Shown: positions 36,116 through 45,277 of the stretch, in pieces
Position numbering within the stretch: position 1 is the first letter of the stretch
Layout: every line of letters starts with the position of its first letter
NCBI RefSeq assembly: GCF_003469185.1
Contig: NZ_QSIL01000006.1
Location: 107,053-171,052, forward strand
Length of the DNA stretch: 64,000 bases
Origin: Collinsella sp. AM34-10
GTDB lineage: Bacteria > Actinomycetota > Coriobacteriia > Coriobacteriales > Coriobacteriaceae
Reading direction: 5' to 3'
Position numbers and translations under genes: made by a program
Notes under the pieces: model-generated
What the model was told of the DNA's origin: nothing
The model's input: only the letters and a program-made list of their open reading frames with translations
Databases searched by the model: none

Positions 36116-39100
36116 TATTCGGAACGTAGGGCCTCCACGGGGTCTTTCTTGGATGCGCTGCGGGCCGGCAGCAGGCCAGCGACAACCGTCAGCAGCACCG
36201 AAATCGCGATGAGCACCAACGCATCCTGCACGGGCAGGCTCATCAGATTGGGCACTTGTTTGGCAGCAAGCGCCCAGGCATTAACCGGAAAGCTCACGGC
36301 CACCACGACGACAATGGCAAAGACGCCGGCGATGAGGCCTTCGATAAAGGTCTCGGCGTTGAACACGTTGGCCACGTTGCGCTTGGACGCGCCGATCGCG
36401 CGCAGGATGCCAATCTCCTTTTTACGTTCCAGTACGCTGATGTAGGTGATGATGCCGATCATGATTGAGCTGACGACCAAGCTGATGCTCACAAAAGCGA
36501 TGAGCACCAAGCTGATGGTGTTCACGATGTCGGTCACCGAGCCCATGATGATGCCCATGTAGTCGGTATACGAGATTGCCTGCTCATCGTGACCAGCGGC
36601 TTTGGCCTGTTTGTTGTACGCATCGATGCGATCAAGAACGCGCTCCTTGGCCTCAAAGTCACGCGGGAAAATCTTGACCGAGATGGGGTCCGCCTCGTCC
36701 GCATAGCCCAACGTGGTCAGATTGTTGTCGTAGGTGAGCTTCGATGCCTTGGCATAGCTCATCATGAGCGAACTCAGGTCCTCGGCGTCCATGTTGAAGT
36801 GGATGGCACGAGCAAAGGCGCCCGCATCCACACGCATAGCGCTCGCCAGGTTGGCAAAACTCGAAGACATCTGCGTCGCCATCTGGCCCATGAGCCCCGC
36901 CGCGCCCGCCTTGAGCTGAGCCGACACCGTTGTCGCAATCTGCTCACTAATTGTCTGCATCACCTGATCCATAGCCTGCTGCAGATACGGAGCCAGCTGC
37001 TTTTGCACATAGTCGGTCATCGCCCGTTGCAGGCGCTCGGCCAGGGCATCGCCGCCGAGCGCTTTGAGCTGGGCCAGGATTTGCTGGGCTGCCGTATCAC
37101 TCTCAAGATACGTCGAGAACGCGGCGGCAAGCTTTGATGCGTCCTTAAGATCATCGGGCGACAGCGCCTTAAACTGATCAGACCGCAAAAAGCCCTCAAA
37201 CAGCTGGTTGGCAAGCGTTCCCACCTGCTGCATTTGCTCGGGCGTGAGCTCCAGACCGTCAAAGATGCCCGAGAAATCGGGGGTCGGCGCTTTGGCCATG
37301 ATGTCGGTGAAGTCGATATCCTTCCCAACGCCCGAAAGGTCAATGTCCAGCCCGGACAAGTCGATGCCAGAAAGGTCCATGCCGCCAGCCGCGCCCGAGA
37401 GCGCAGACGAATCGAGTGAGAACGCGCTCTTCAGAGCCGCCTCGTCCACACTGAACATACTGCCCAGATCAACGCCTTGCTTGGCCTCGCCTTGCAACTC
37501 GTCAAAGGTTTTGCCCGTAAAGACATCCGTCTCGGGGTGGGCAAGCTGCTCCTGCACAATCTGCGAATCGGCAGCACGCTCCATAAGCTGGCGAGTCAGC
37601 GCATGCGTATAGGCAATGCCCGGGGATAATGCGCTCGCGTTGGCCGTCTCATTGGGTCGCACCACGCCCACAATGCGCACGTCGATGCCGTCGGCAACCT
37701 TGGCCGCCATAAAGTCGGCATCGCCAGACATGTCAGTCCACATGCCGGTCTCTTCATTTTTGCGATAGGCATCTGCCGGCGACAGCACCTTAAACGTCGT
37801 GGACAGCGCATCGTCGTAGGTAAAGTCGGTGCCGGCCTTGGGCGTCTCGACCTTGCCGTCGGCCGTCATGGCACTGTTGACCAGGTCGTTGAGCTCATCG
37901 ATATCCAGCGCACCGATGCTGTAGAGCGTGTAGTCGCCCACCGTGCCGCGGCTCGAAAGCACCATCACGGCCTCGTTGGCGGACGTAGGCCAATGGCCGG
38001 CAACGACATCGTACTGGCTATCGAGCAGGCTCTGGTCGTCAATCATCTCATTAAAGACCGACGTCCCCATGGAGTCCATGCTCACCGTTGCCGCCGAGCT
38101 TGCGCCTCCGCTCATGGCCTCGGTCATGGCGTTGGGCACCAGCCGGACAGGCTTCTCATCGCCCTTCCCGGCACGATAGACATCCGGCGTCACGCCATAG
38201 CCGTACTGGATGGCATTGACCTCTTTATTGATACCGTCGCCACCGGCATCGAGCCATGCCTTAAAGCTCGTCATATCGTTAGATTTAACGCTCGCAAACA
38301 TGTCCTTTACGGCCGTGACCACGGGAATCGTATCGGTTCCCTTAGCCTTGCCGCCGACGCTGTCGTCGGACGAGTCCACGTTTTCAGGCGAGCCATCATC
38401 CGTGGCCCCCTGTCCGCCCATCATGGACGACAGGTCGTAATCCTGCTTGGAAATGGTGAGCGGATAGCTCGACAGCGTATCCTCCTCGACCTTTTTGATG
38501 TAGCCGTTTACGCCGTTGGACAGCGCTAGGATCGCCGCAATGCCGATAATGCCAATCGAACCTGCAAAGGCCGTCATGGCCGTGCGACCCTTCTTGGTCA
38601 TGAGGTTTCGGGCAGAAAGCCCCAACGCCGTCACAAAGCTCATCGAGGTTTTGCGCGTAGGCTTAGCCTCGCGACGCACGGCCTTTGCTGCATCAAAGGG
38701 GTCGGAATCGTCGGTGATCTTGCCGTCCGCCAGGTTAACGATGCGCGTGGCGTACTGGTACGCCAGCTCGGGATTGTGCGTGACCATAATAACCAGACGG
38801 TCGCGCGCCACGTCCTTGAGCAGATCCATGACCTGTACGGATGTCGTTGAATCCAAAGCGCCGGTCGGCTCGTCTGCCAGCACAATCTCGGGATCATTAA
38901 TCAGGGCGCGGGCGATGGCCACACGCTGCATCTGCCCGCCCGAAAGCTGGCTCGGGCGCTTGTTAACGTGCTCGCCCAGGCCGACTTTCTCCAACGCCTC
39001 GCGCGCACGCTGGCGACGCTCGGCATGCCCCACGCCCGTGAGCGTAAGCGCCAGCTCCACGTTTTCCAAGATGGTCTGATGTGGGATAAGGTTATAGCTC

Positions 39101-39369
39101 TGGAACACAAAGCCGATGCGGTTGTTGCGATAGGCATCCCAATCGCGATCGTGAAAGTCCTTGGTCGATATGCCGTCGATCAGCAAGTCACCAGAATCGA
39201 AATGATCGAGCCCACCGATAACGTTGAGCATCGTAGTTTTGCCCGAGCCCGAGGGACCCAGAATGGCCACGAACTCGTTATCGCGAAAAGACAGGCTTAC
39301 GCTATCGAGCGCCACCTGCGTAAACGACTGCGTAACGTACCTTTTGCAAATACTCTTGAGCTCCAACAT
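36115..39369 (-). CDS. MacB-like ABC transporter with very large extracellular domain
   Basis: The start is ATG 39369; a TTG three codons upstream is less likely. Product 1084 residues, far longer than MacB (about 650). N-terminal ATPase: Walker A GPSGSGKTT (about 36-44), signature LSGGQMQRVAIARAL, Walker B VLADEPTGALDS. A first helix (GSIGIIGIAAILALSNGV, about 268-285) follows. Some 600 extracellular residues come next, with a Gly/Ser/Asp-rich stretch and alpha-helical repeats. The C-terminal FtsX-type permease (VSISLVVSSIMIGIITY, EIGILRAIGASKRNV) ends the chain. Probably exports or releases envelope substrates; such Bce/MacB-like proteins also resist peptides. Confidence 0.88.
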   Translation of the reverse strand: MLELKSICKRYVTQSFTQVALDSVSLSFRDNEFVAILGPSGSGKTTMLNVIGGLDHFDSGDLLIDGISTKDFHDRDWDAYRNNRIGFVFQSYNLIPHQTILENVELALTLTGVGHAERRQRAREALEKVGLGEHVNKRPSQLSGGQMQRVAIARALINDPEIVLADEPTGALDSTTSVQVMDLLKDVARDRLVIMVTHNPELAYQYATRIVNLADGKITDDSDPFDAAKAVRREAKPTRKTSMSFVTALGLSARNLMTKKGRTAMTAFAGSIGIIGIAAILALSNGVNGYIKKVEEDTLSSYPLTISKQDYDLSSMMGGQGATDDGSPENVDSSDDSVGGKAKGTDTIPVVTAVKDMFASVKSNDMTSFKAWLDAGGDGINKEVNAIQYGYGVTPDVYRAGKGDEKPVRLVPNAMTEAMSGGASSAATVSMDSMGTSVFNEMIDDQSLLDSQYDVVAGHWPTSANEAVMVLSSRGTVGDYTLYSIGALDIDELNDLVNSAMTADGKVETPKAGTDFTYDDALSTTFKVLSPADAYRKNEETGMWTDMSGDADFMAAKVADGIDVRIVGVVRPNETANASALSPGIAYTHALTRQLMERAADSQIVQEQLAHPETDVFTGKTFDELQGEAKQGVDLGSMFSVDEAALKSAFSLDSSALSGAAGGMDLSGIDLSGLDIDLSGVGKDIDFTDIMAKAPTPDFSGIFDGLELTPEQMQQVGTLANQLFEGFLRSDQFKALSPDDLKDASKLAAAFSTYLESDTAAQQILAQLKALGGDALAERLQRAMTDYVQKQLAPYLQQAMDQVMQTISEQIATTVSAQLKAGAAGLMGQMATQMSSSFANLASAMRVDAGAFARAIHFNMDAEDLSSLMMSYAKASKLTYDNNLTTLGYADEADPISVKIFPRDFEAKERVLDRIDAYNKQAKAAGHDEQAISYTDYMGIIMGSVTDIVNTISLVLIAFVSISLVVSSIMIGIITYISVLERKKEIGILRAIGASKRNVANVFNAETFIEGLIAGVFAIVVVVAVSFPVNAWALAAKQVPNLMSLPVQDALVLIAISVLLTVVAGLLPARSASKKDPVEALRSE

Positions 39370-39516
39370 GGACGGCAACCTCTCCCACGCAGGCGCACTT
39401 GCCCGCTCTCCCCCGCCGTTCGTATTCGACGCGTTTGTCCTACTCTATCCCCATTTTTTGCCGGCGCCAGTGAGGAATGTAACGAAGCACGCCAAAAAAC
39501 GAACGGGACGGCGCCT

Positions 39517-39545
39517 AAAAAAGAGGTCCCGAGCGGGACCTCTTT
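39517..39545 (-). terminator. Terminator of the redox operon
   Basis: AAAGAGGTCCCG/CGGGACCTCTTT stem with a 2-nt loop. On the minus strand it runs directly into TTTTTT, a textbook Rho-independent terminator 78 bp past the TlpA-like gene. Confidence 0.92.
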
Positions 39546-39622
39546 ATGGTGGAGATTATCTTGAAAGGGAGCGGGCTACTTCGTACAGCGGCGCACGATC
39601 CTCGCTGTGCTTTACGCGTTTT

Positions 39623-40594
39623 CTACTGCTCGCTATCCGCAATCGCCTGGTCGATAAGCTTGTCGAGCGCTGCGCGCTGCTCGGCGGAGCTGATGGCTCC
39701 CACGATTGGATCCCCTACGATGTTGCCATTCTGATCGATGACATACGTTGTCGGGAACGAGAACAAATTTGACGTAAACTTACCGGCCTCGCTATCCGAC
39801 TTGAACCAGATGTTCTTATACGTCACGCCCTTCTTGCTCAGCACGTCCTTGGCATCTGCAATCTCGCCCTTGTTGCCATCGAGCGTAAAGGAATTGACGC
39901 CCACGACCTGACCGCCCTTCTTGGCAAGCTCCTGATTCAGCTTCTCAAGATCGCCCAGCTCGCCCACGCACGGCTTGCAAGTGGTGAACCAGAAGTTCAT
40001 GACGGTGACCTTGTTCTTAGAGAACAGCTCGTCGCTACTCACGTCGTTGCCATCCAGGTCCTTGCCCATAAAGCTGGGGAACTTCGTCGCCTCGCTCGAA
40101 GCATTGGCACCAGCCGTCATGCCAGCGGCCGAAGCGTCGACGCTCTCGCCTTCGCTCGGCGTGCTTCCACAGCCGGGGAACTCCTTCTCCAAGCTCTCGA
40201 GCTTGTCCTCGATCTCCTTGATCTGCTGTGCACCGGCCTTGAGCGTCTTGAGCTCATCCGCCGTGAACTCATCCTTGGCACCGTCGATGGTCTTGAGCAG
40301 GAAATCGCCGTAATTGCTACCGTCCTCAATCATTGCCGATTCTTTATTTGCCGCATTGAATACCTTTTCCCACAGCGCGTTATCACTCGAAAGGATATCG
40401 TTCTCCTTTTTCATGAGCTTCGCATACAGCTCAGCGGCCTCGTCGGCATTGGTCGGCTTCTGCGCAGTGAGTTCTGCGATCTTAGGATCGGAGCTCGCAG
40501 ATTCGCTCACATTGCCACCGGGCGCCGAACATGCCACAAGACACAAGGCCAATACCGGCACCATAAACAGGGCCGCAATCTTAGAAAGCTTCAT
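39623..40594 (-). CDS. TlpA/ResA-like thioredoxin lipoprotein
   Basis: The start is ATG 40594, six bases after GGAGGA (an ATG at 40600 overlaps that site). Product 323 residues. A lipoprotein signal ends at the lipobox LVAC. A helical linker of about 140 residues follows. The thioredoxin domain has NFWFTTCKPCVGELGDLEKL with CxxC = CKPC. It faces the cell exterior, reducing or oxidising envelope thiols. It is the last gene of an operon with a polyferredoxin and a CXXC micro-protein, which probably supply electrons through the membrane. Confidence 0.9.
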   Translation of the reverse strand: MKLSKIAALFMVPVLALCLVACSAPGGNVSESASSDPKIAELTAQKPTNADEAAELYAKLMKKENDILSSDNALWEKVFNAANKESAMIEDGSNYGDFLLKTIDGAKDEFTADELKTLKAGAQQIKEIEDKLESLEKEFPGCGSTPSEGESVDASAAGMTAGANASSEATKFPSFMGKDLDGNDVSSDELFSKNKVTVMNFWFTTCKPCVGELGDLEKLNQELAKKGGQVVGVNSFTLDGNKGEIADAKDVLSKKGVTYKNIWFKSDSEAGKFTSNLFSFPTTYVIDQNGNIVGDPIVGAISSAEQRAALDKLIDQAIADSEQ

Positions 40595-40623
40595 AGTCAT
40601 TCCTCCGTTTTGTCGAAGCTTGT

Positions 40624-41526
40624 TTACTTTTTATCGGCGGTCAAGGGAAGCTTTTCCGCCGACACATCCAGGCCATAGCGATAGCTGATGGCATCGACAG
40701 GACAGGCCCCGATGCACTTTCCGCACCGGATACATTCGGCATGATTGGGCGCGCGGACCACATCAACGTCCATCTGACAAACCCTTGAACACTTGCCGCA
40801 CGAGACGCATTTGCATGCATCGACCCGAATCCCTAGCAGGGATACCTTATTCATGAGCGCATAGAATGCGCCGAGCGGGCAAATCCATTTGCAGAAGGGG
40901 CGGTAGAACAAAACGCTCAGCACTACCACGGCAATGAGAACGGCAAGTTTCCAAGTAAAGAGATGTCCCAACGCAGATCGAATGCCGGTATTGGCAATGG
41001 CCAGCGGAATGGCGCCCTCGAGCACGCCCTGCGGACAGATGTATTTGCAAAAGAACGGATCTCCCATCCCCAGGTCGTTGACCACCAGCACAGGCAGCAA
41101 TACCACAGCAAACAGCAGCACGAAGTATTTGATATACGTAAGCGCCTTGAGCTTTTTTGTCGAAAGCTTTTTGCCGGGAATCTTATGAAGCAGCTCCTGC
41201 AGCCAGCCAAACGGGCACAGAAAGCCGCATACAAAGCGTCCCAGCAGCACGCCGAGCAAAATGAGCGTACCGGTAACGTAGTAGGAGAAGTTAAACTTAG
41301 ATGAACCTACCACCGACTGGAACGACCCGATGGGGCACGCACCCGATGCCGCGGGGCACGAATAGCAGTTAAGCCCGGGTACGCAGACTGTTTTTCCCGC
41401 GCCCTGATAGATGCCGCCTTTAGCAAAGTTTGGCAGGTGAATGTTGGTGATGAGCGTTGCCGCCGCCTGAATGAATCCGCGAGATCGGGCCAAAACATGC
41501 GACACGGTGTTTTTTCTTTTATCCAA
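40624..41526 (-). CDS. Membrane 4Fe-4S polyferredoxin (NapH/CcdA-like electron carrier)
   Basis: A TTG at 41526 (MDKRKNTVSHVLARSRGF) is preferred: GGAG lies ten bases before it and it overlaps the upstream stop by 8 bp. Product 300 residues. Several helices (YYVTGTLILLGVLLGRFVCG, YIKYFVLLFAVVLLPVLVV, WKLAVLIAVVVLSVLFYRP). CGFLCPFGWL and CKWICPLGAF are the two NapH-type CxxxCP motifs. Two 4Fe-4S ferredoxin sites at the C terminus are CVSCGKCSRVCQMD and CIRCGKCIGACPVD. It probably moves electrons across the membrane to the TlpA-like partner. Confidence 0.88.
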   Translation of the reverse strand: MDKRKNTVSHVLARSRGFIQAAATLITNIHLPNFAKGGIYQGAGKTVCVPGLNCYSCPAASGACPIGSFQSVVGSSKFNFSYYVTGTLILLGVLLGRFVCGFLCPFGWLQELLHKIPGKKLSTKKLKALTYIKYFVLLFAVVLLPVLVVNDLGMGDPFFCKYICPQGVLEGAIPLAIANTGIRSALGHLFTWKLAVLIAVVVLSVLFYRPFCKWICPLGAFYALMNKVSLLGIRVDACKCVSCGKCSRVCQMDVDVVRAPNHAECIRCGKCIGACPVDAISYRYGLDVSAEKLPLTADKK

Positions 41527-41665
41527 TTCCGATACACTCCAAGCACAGCCTAATCGCTTTGGCCAGCACGGCATCCGCCTCGCCACGCATAACGCCAAAG
41601 CACACCATGGCAATTCCGACGATCAACAAAGCGACCTGTACCACGGGTTTTACTGCTTTGAACAA
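41519..41665 (-). CDS. CD1871A-like CXXC micro-protein
   Basis: A 48-residue gene, easily missed. TTG start at 41665, eight bases after AAAGGAG. One membrane helix (VVQVALLIVGIAMVCFGVM) is followed by RGEADAVLAKAIRLCLECIG with the CxxC (CLEC) at 41-44, ending IG. That tail is the signature of the CD1871A family of CXXC proteins found beside polyferredoxins in anaerobes. It overlaps the polyferredoxin gene by 8 bp. It probably hands thiol electrons between membrane partners; inferred. Confidence 0.82.
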   Translation of the reverse strand: MFKAVKPVVQVALLIVGIAMVCFGVMRGEADAVLAKAIRLCLECIGIG

Positions 41666-41755
41666 CCCAACCACTCCTTTCGTTACGCGACCATTGGACC
41701 ATATCGACTATAAAATCCGTGTTAAGCGCGATTTGGAATGTGCAAGGAGACTGTT

Positions 41756-42430
41756 ATGCGTATTTTGATCGTCGAAGACGAGCGAGCACTGTGCGATGCA
41801 ATCGCACGCAGCTTGCGAAACCTGGCGTACAGCGTCGACTGCTGCCACGATGGACGGGAGGCACTCGACCTGCTGGGCGTCGAAGTCTTTGACCTCGTGG
41901 TACTCGACCTCAATCTCCCCCGCATCGACGGCATGACCGTGCTCAGGGAACTTAGGAAAACCGACTGCGAGACCAAGGTACTGATTCTGTCCGCACGTGG
42001 CGAAGTATCCGATAAAGTCGCCGGACTCGATGCCGGCGCCAACGATTACCTCACCAAGCCGTTTCATCTGGACGAACTTGCGGCAAGGATCCGCAGCCTC
42101 ACCCTCAGGCGCTTCACACAAAGCGACATAGTTTTAACCTGCGGAAAGCTCAGCTTTGACACCAAGGTGCGCATCGCTTCCGTGGACAGTGAGGCTCTAT
42201 CTCTTACACGCAAGGAAACGGGAATCTTGGAATACCTGATGCTTAATCAGGGGCGTCCGGTAAGTCAAGAGGAGCTTATCGAGCACGTTTGGGATAGCAG
42301 CGTGAACAGCTTTAGCAACGCAACCCGCGTTCACATCTCGTCACTCCGCAAAAAGCTACGCAGCGCTTTGGGATACGACCCGATTCGCAATCGGATTGGA
42401 GAGGGCTACGTTATGGAGGATAGCGAATGA
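41756..42430 (+). CDS. OmpR family response regulator
   Basis: The start is ATG 41756 after AAGGAGA. Product 224 residues. Receiver: acidic pocket VEDE (6-9), phospho-Asp in VVLDLNLPRIDG (Asp51), Lys in YLTKPF. Winged helix from about 128 with ESLTRKETGILEYL-like segment (EALSLTRKETGILEYLMLNQ) and RVHISSLRKKL. It is divergent from the redox operon over 90 bp, and overlaps the kinase gene by 4 bp. It may control the redox operon; inferred from position. Confidence 0.92.
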   Translation: MRILIVEDERALCDAIARSLRNLAYSVDCCHDGREALDLLGVEVFDLVVLDLNLPRIDGMTVLRELRKTDCETKVLILSARGEVSDKVAGLDAGANDYLTKPFHLDELAARIRSLTLRRFTQSDIVLTCGKLSFDTKVRIASVDSEALSLTRKETGILEYLMLNQGRPVSQEELIEHVWDSSVNSFSNATRVHISSLRKKLRSALGYDPIRNRIGEGYVMEDSE

Positions 42431-43566
42431 AAAGGCTTTCGCTGCAATGGCGCATAACGATTATGACAGCACTGCTCACGTGTGCGGCATGCGTGCTGAC
42501 GAACTGCCTGGTCGGCTATACGGGCATGCGCTACATGGATGCCATCGGCAGTAACATCTCGGCCTTTAACGCAACCGGCGAAGATTCGCCCCAGGCGTTC
42601 GACCCAACGAAAGCGACCCCCGATGACGAGGTCACGATCATCGTAAACGACGCACAGGAGTCTTTTGGCACGACAGCCTGGTACATCACGGCTGGAGTCA
42701 CACTCCTTGGCGGCGTGCTGGCATACTTTGTGAGCGGCCGTGCACTCAAACCGCTGCGGGCTTTTGCAGCCCAGGTTGAGCGCGTGCAGCCTGACAACCT
42801 AAGCGAAATCAGACTCAGTGAAGATGTGCCCACCGAGCTACAACGATGCAGCGCCTCTTTCAACGACATGATCGCCCGTCTTGGCGAAGGGTTCTCTGCA
42901 CAGCGTCAGTTTACCGGCAACGCCGCACACGAGCTGCGCACCCCGCTCGCTCTTATGCAAGCACAAATTGAACTCTTCATCTCCGAGCACTCCGGTTTGC
43001 AAGCCGAAACAGCCGAGCTGCTCGGCCTGCTACAAGAACAAACTGAGCGCATGTCTCGAATGACCAAGGTATTGCTCGAGATGAGTGAGCTCCGCAGCGT
43101 TCCTTGCGAGGACGATGTTGAACTTGGCCCCTTGTCCGAAGAGGTCCTCACCGACCTTGCGCCACTTGCCGAGAATAGGGGCATAGCCCTCAATTGTGCT
43201 GGAGACGCTTTAGTAATCGGGAGCGACACGCTCCTCTATCGGCTGGTGTTTAACCTGGTCGAAAATGCCATCCGTTACAGCCACCCCGGCTCGACTGTCA
43301 GCGTCTCCATCAGCGACAACGACAGCCGCGTGTTCCTGCGAGTCAAAGATGAGGGCCCGGGAATACCCAAGCAGCACCGAGAGAGCATCTTCCAGCCGTT
43401 CTTTCGTCTAGACAAATCCCGCAGCAGGGCATACGGCGGCGCAGGGCTCGGGCTAGCGCTTGTTTGGGAGATTGCAGCGCTTCACGGTGGCACGGTAGAG
43501 GTCGAAGCAAGTTCCGAGAACGGGACCGTGATGCTCGTGACCCTCTCAAAGGGGGCCACCACGTGA
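42427..43566 (+). CDS. Two-component sensor histidine kinase
   Basis: A 379-residue protein. Two helices (ITIMTALLTCAACVLTNCLV and WYITAGVTLLGGVLAYFVSG) enclose a short external loop of about 60 residues. HAMP follows. H-box is GNAAHELRTPLALMQAQIE, N-box NLVENAIRYSHPG, G1 VKDEGPGIPKQH, G2 GGAGLGLALVWEI. The small sensor loop gives no clue to the signal. It pairs with the regulator it overlaps (ATGA). Confidence 0.92.
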   Translation: MKRLSLQWRITIMTALLTCAACVLTNCLVGYTGMRYMDAIGSNISAFNATGEDSPQAFDPTKATPDDEVTIIVNDAQESFGTTAWYITAGVTLLGGVLAYFVSGRALKPLRAFAAQVERVQPDNLSEIRLSEDVPTELQRCSASFNDMIARLGEGFSAQRQFTGNAAHELRTPLALMQAQIELFISEHSGLQAETAELLGLLQEQTERMSRMTKVLLEMSELRSVPCEDDVELGPLSEEVLTDLAPLAENRGIALNCAGDALVIGSDTLLYRLVFNLVENAIRYSHPGSTVSVSISDNDSRVFLRVKDEGPGIPKQHRESIFQPFFRLDKSRSRAYGGAGLGLALVWEIAALHGGTVEVEASSENGTVMLVTLSKGATT

Positions 43567-43596
43567 TCCGACTGTCCAGGAGTCCCACTCGACATT

Positions 43597-43985
43597 GTGA
43601 AACGCGTCCCAAAACTTGGACATGAGAAATGGGAGACAGTTCGCATCTATGCCGAGGACGAAGTCCTGGCGGGGATTCAGGATGCGCAGAGGAAGCTTGC
43701 GGCAGAAAACCCCGACAGAGTCGTGACCGTCGGCGGCAACTGTATGGTGTCGCCTGCCCTCTTCGATTACCTGCACGGGAAATACGAGAACGTTGGAATC
43801 GTCTGGATCTATGCGCATCCGGATGTATCCACGCTGAATGATGGCTACCCCAACGCTCACGCCATGGTACTTGGCAGCCTTTTGGAACAGGGTGCACCGC
43901 AACTCGTTTCGCGGATGCGGCATCCGGTGTTTAAGCCGAGCGATGTCCTGCATGTCGGGCTACAGCAGCTCCACGACTATCAGGA
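43597..43985 (+). pseudogene. Arginase-family fragment
   Basis: About 130 residues match the middle and end of arginase/agmatinase-like enzymes: VVTVGGNCMVSPALFDYLHG (family GGDH position), NVGIVWIYAHPDVSTLN (DAHxD position), and YPNAHAMVLGSLL. The N-terminal third is absent and metal-binding Asp residues are changed (GGN, YAH). The frame then runs on into unrelated residues. It follows the sensor kinase stop in the same frame. Probably dead. Confidence 0.75.
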
Positions 43986-44020
43986 AGTTTGCTTAAACAA
44001 GCATAGGTGTTGCGGTTTTA

Positions 44021-44068
44021 GCCGATGTCCTCATGGAGGAAAACGACATGCTGGGTCTGTCTGATTAA
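44021..44068 (+). pseudogene. Relic of a topoisomerase A-subunit tail
   Basis: The 16 codons read ADVLMEENDMLGLSD then stop. They align without gaps to the last codons of the topoisomerase gene at 58548-58595 (AGALMKENDMPSLFD): 40 of 48 bases are identical and all eight differences are transitions. It lies just before an ATPase relic, the same order as at 58.6 kb. Confidence 0.7.
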
Positions 44069-44114
44069 AGTCCAACAGTTTCCATGAGGCATCTAGCACG
44101 GTAAAAGCTAAAGA

Positions 44115-44340
44115 CCCGGGAGACCCCAAACTGTCAACCATCTTTACGGGTGCAAGGGAAACGGGCAAGACAGCCCCCTCTCACTCCTATCCGAAACGGC
44201 GCTTGAACACGGCTGGATTGCAGCGAATGTCTCCGCCATGCCCGGCATGCTCGAAGATATCATCGAGCACACAAAGGAGGCCGCAGGCCGTTACCTCTCG
44301 CAGCCCCATACACGCGTGAGCGGAGTTCAAGTTGGGCAGC
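44115..44340 (+). pseudogene. Relic of the Orc1-like ATPase
   Basis: Closely similar to 58923-59147 of the intact ATPase. It starts at CCCGGGAGA and includes the P-loop area (TGARETGKT), the LLSETALEHG segment and ISVSAMPGMLEDIIEHTKEA-like codons. One base is missing just after the P-loop (GACAGCCCC against GACGGCGCT). Both the start and the C-terminal two thirds are gone. It shows that the topoisomerase-ATPase pair was duplicated and decayed. Confidence 0.85.
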
Positions 44341-44593
44341 GGGGCGGTTTAGCGCGCCAATATAATCAAATCGTGTACTTCCATAGCCTCTCGTCTACGT
44401 GGTGTACCGTCGTCTCCCCTTTTATCAGAGTTGGGCGATTTTCAGGCACCCGAGCTGAACTCAAATTGAACTCAACGATGCCTTATCGGTCGAGGGCGTC
44501 CTAGCGAGAATATACAGAGGCGCACATTTCGCAGGGAACCTCCCATTCGTTATCATATCGGGATGCTGTCAAGGCAGCGTCAATGCGTTCGAC
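44341..44593. other. Gene-free end of the decay zone
   Basis: No supported frame between the ATPase relic and the minus-strand gene ending at 44594. Base composition drops towards AT here, unlike the neighbours. Confidence 0.4.
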
Positions 44594-45277
44594 CTACACC
44601 TTCTCGCTTTTCGAGGCCTCGTCTGCAGGACCATCGGAATCGATACGGAATCGATCGGCATACCATTCATCCGAAGCAATCACCTTATGGAGCATCTGGA
44701 GATGCAGGTCGACATAGTGGCAGAACGCCTTGCCGCATTCCACGAGAGGCGCATTGTTTCTCTCGTTGGGCTCGGCTCCAAAATTAAACTCGACCTCATA
44801 GCCCTCCCCAGGCACACCCATGCTCGGCAGAATATCAATGGAGAAGTGGACGAATCCAGACGTCACCTTGTATACATCTTTTACCTTTGGATCGAACTTC
44901 TCGAGTAAGTCTTGAAGTCTTCCATCGGACATCTTCTCACCCGAGAAATCTTTCAGCTTGTTCACAGGCACACCTTGAAACACCTGCTTGAGAAAGTCAT
45001 CCTGGTCTTCGGCGGCGAATAATGCGAATGTCCGCAGGCAGACTCCAACCTGTGCGCGGAGAAGCTGGGCGACGCAAACAAGATTCCTCGACTCGAGCAT
45101 GGAGATGAATCCGTCTATCAGTCTCATCGCATACTCAGAGGAGGATGCCAGATATAGATCCCATTGGGTAAAGTCACCGTTCATGAAGGGAATCACTGCA
45201 TTGCGCTCGGCGACTCTCAAGGCACTCAGGCTTTGTTCTATTTTCTCAGCTTCTTGTTTGAACTGTTCGCTATCCAA
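44594..45277 (-). CDS. Hypothetical helical protein
   Basis: A 227-residue cytoplasmic-looking protein with no signal. The middle is helical (YLASSSEYAMRLIDGFISML, then LLRAQVGVCLRTFALFA), followed by VYKVTSGFVHFSIDILPSM and a charged end (EASKSEKV). The layout of Arg-rich helix then HFS recalls DUF5677/HEPN-type proteins linked to defence, but this is weak. It stands alone in a decayed region and is lower in GC than core genes, which suggests transfer. Confidence 0.55.
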   Translation of the reverse strand: MDSEQFKQEAEKIEQSLSALRVAERNAVIPFMNGDFTQWDLYLASSSEYAMRLIDGFISMLESRNLVCVAQLLRAQVGVCLRTFALFAAEDQDDFLKQVFQGVPVNKLKDFSGEKMSDGRLQDLLEKFDPKVKDVYKVTSGFVHFSIDILPSMGVPGEGYEVEFNFGAEPNERNNAPLVECGKAFCHYVDLHLQMLHKVIASDEWYADRFRIDSDGPADEASKSEKV

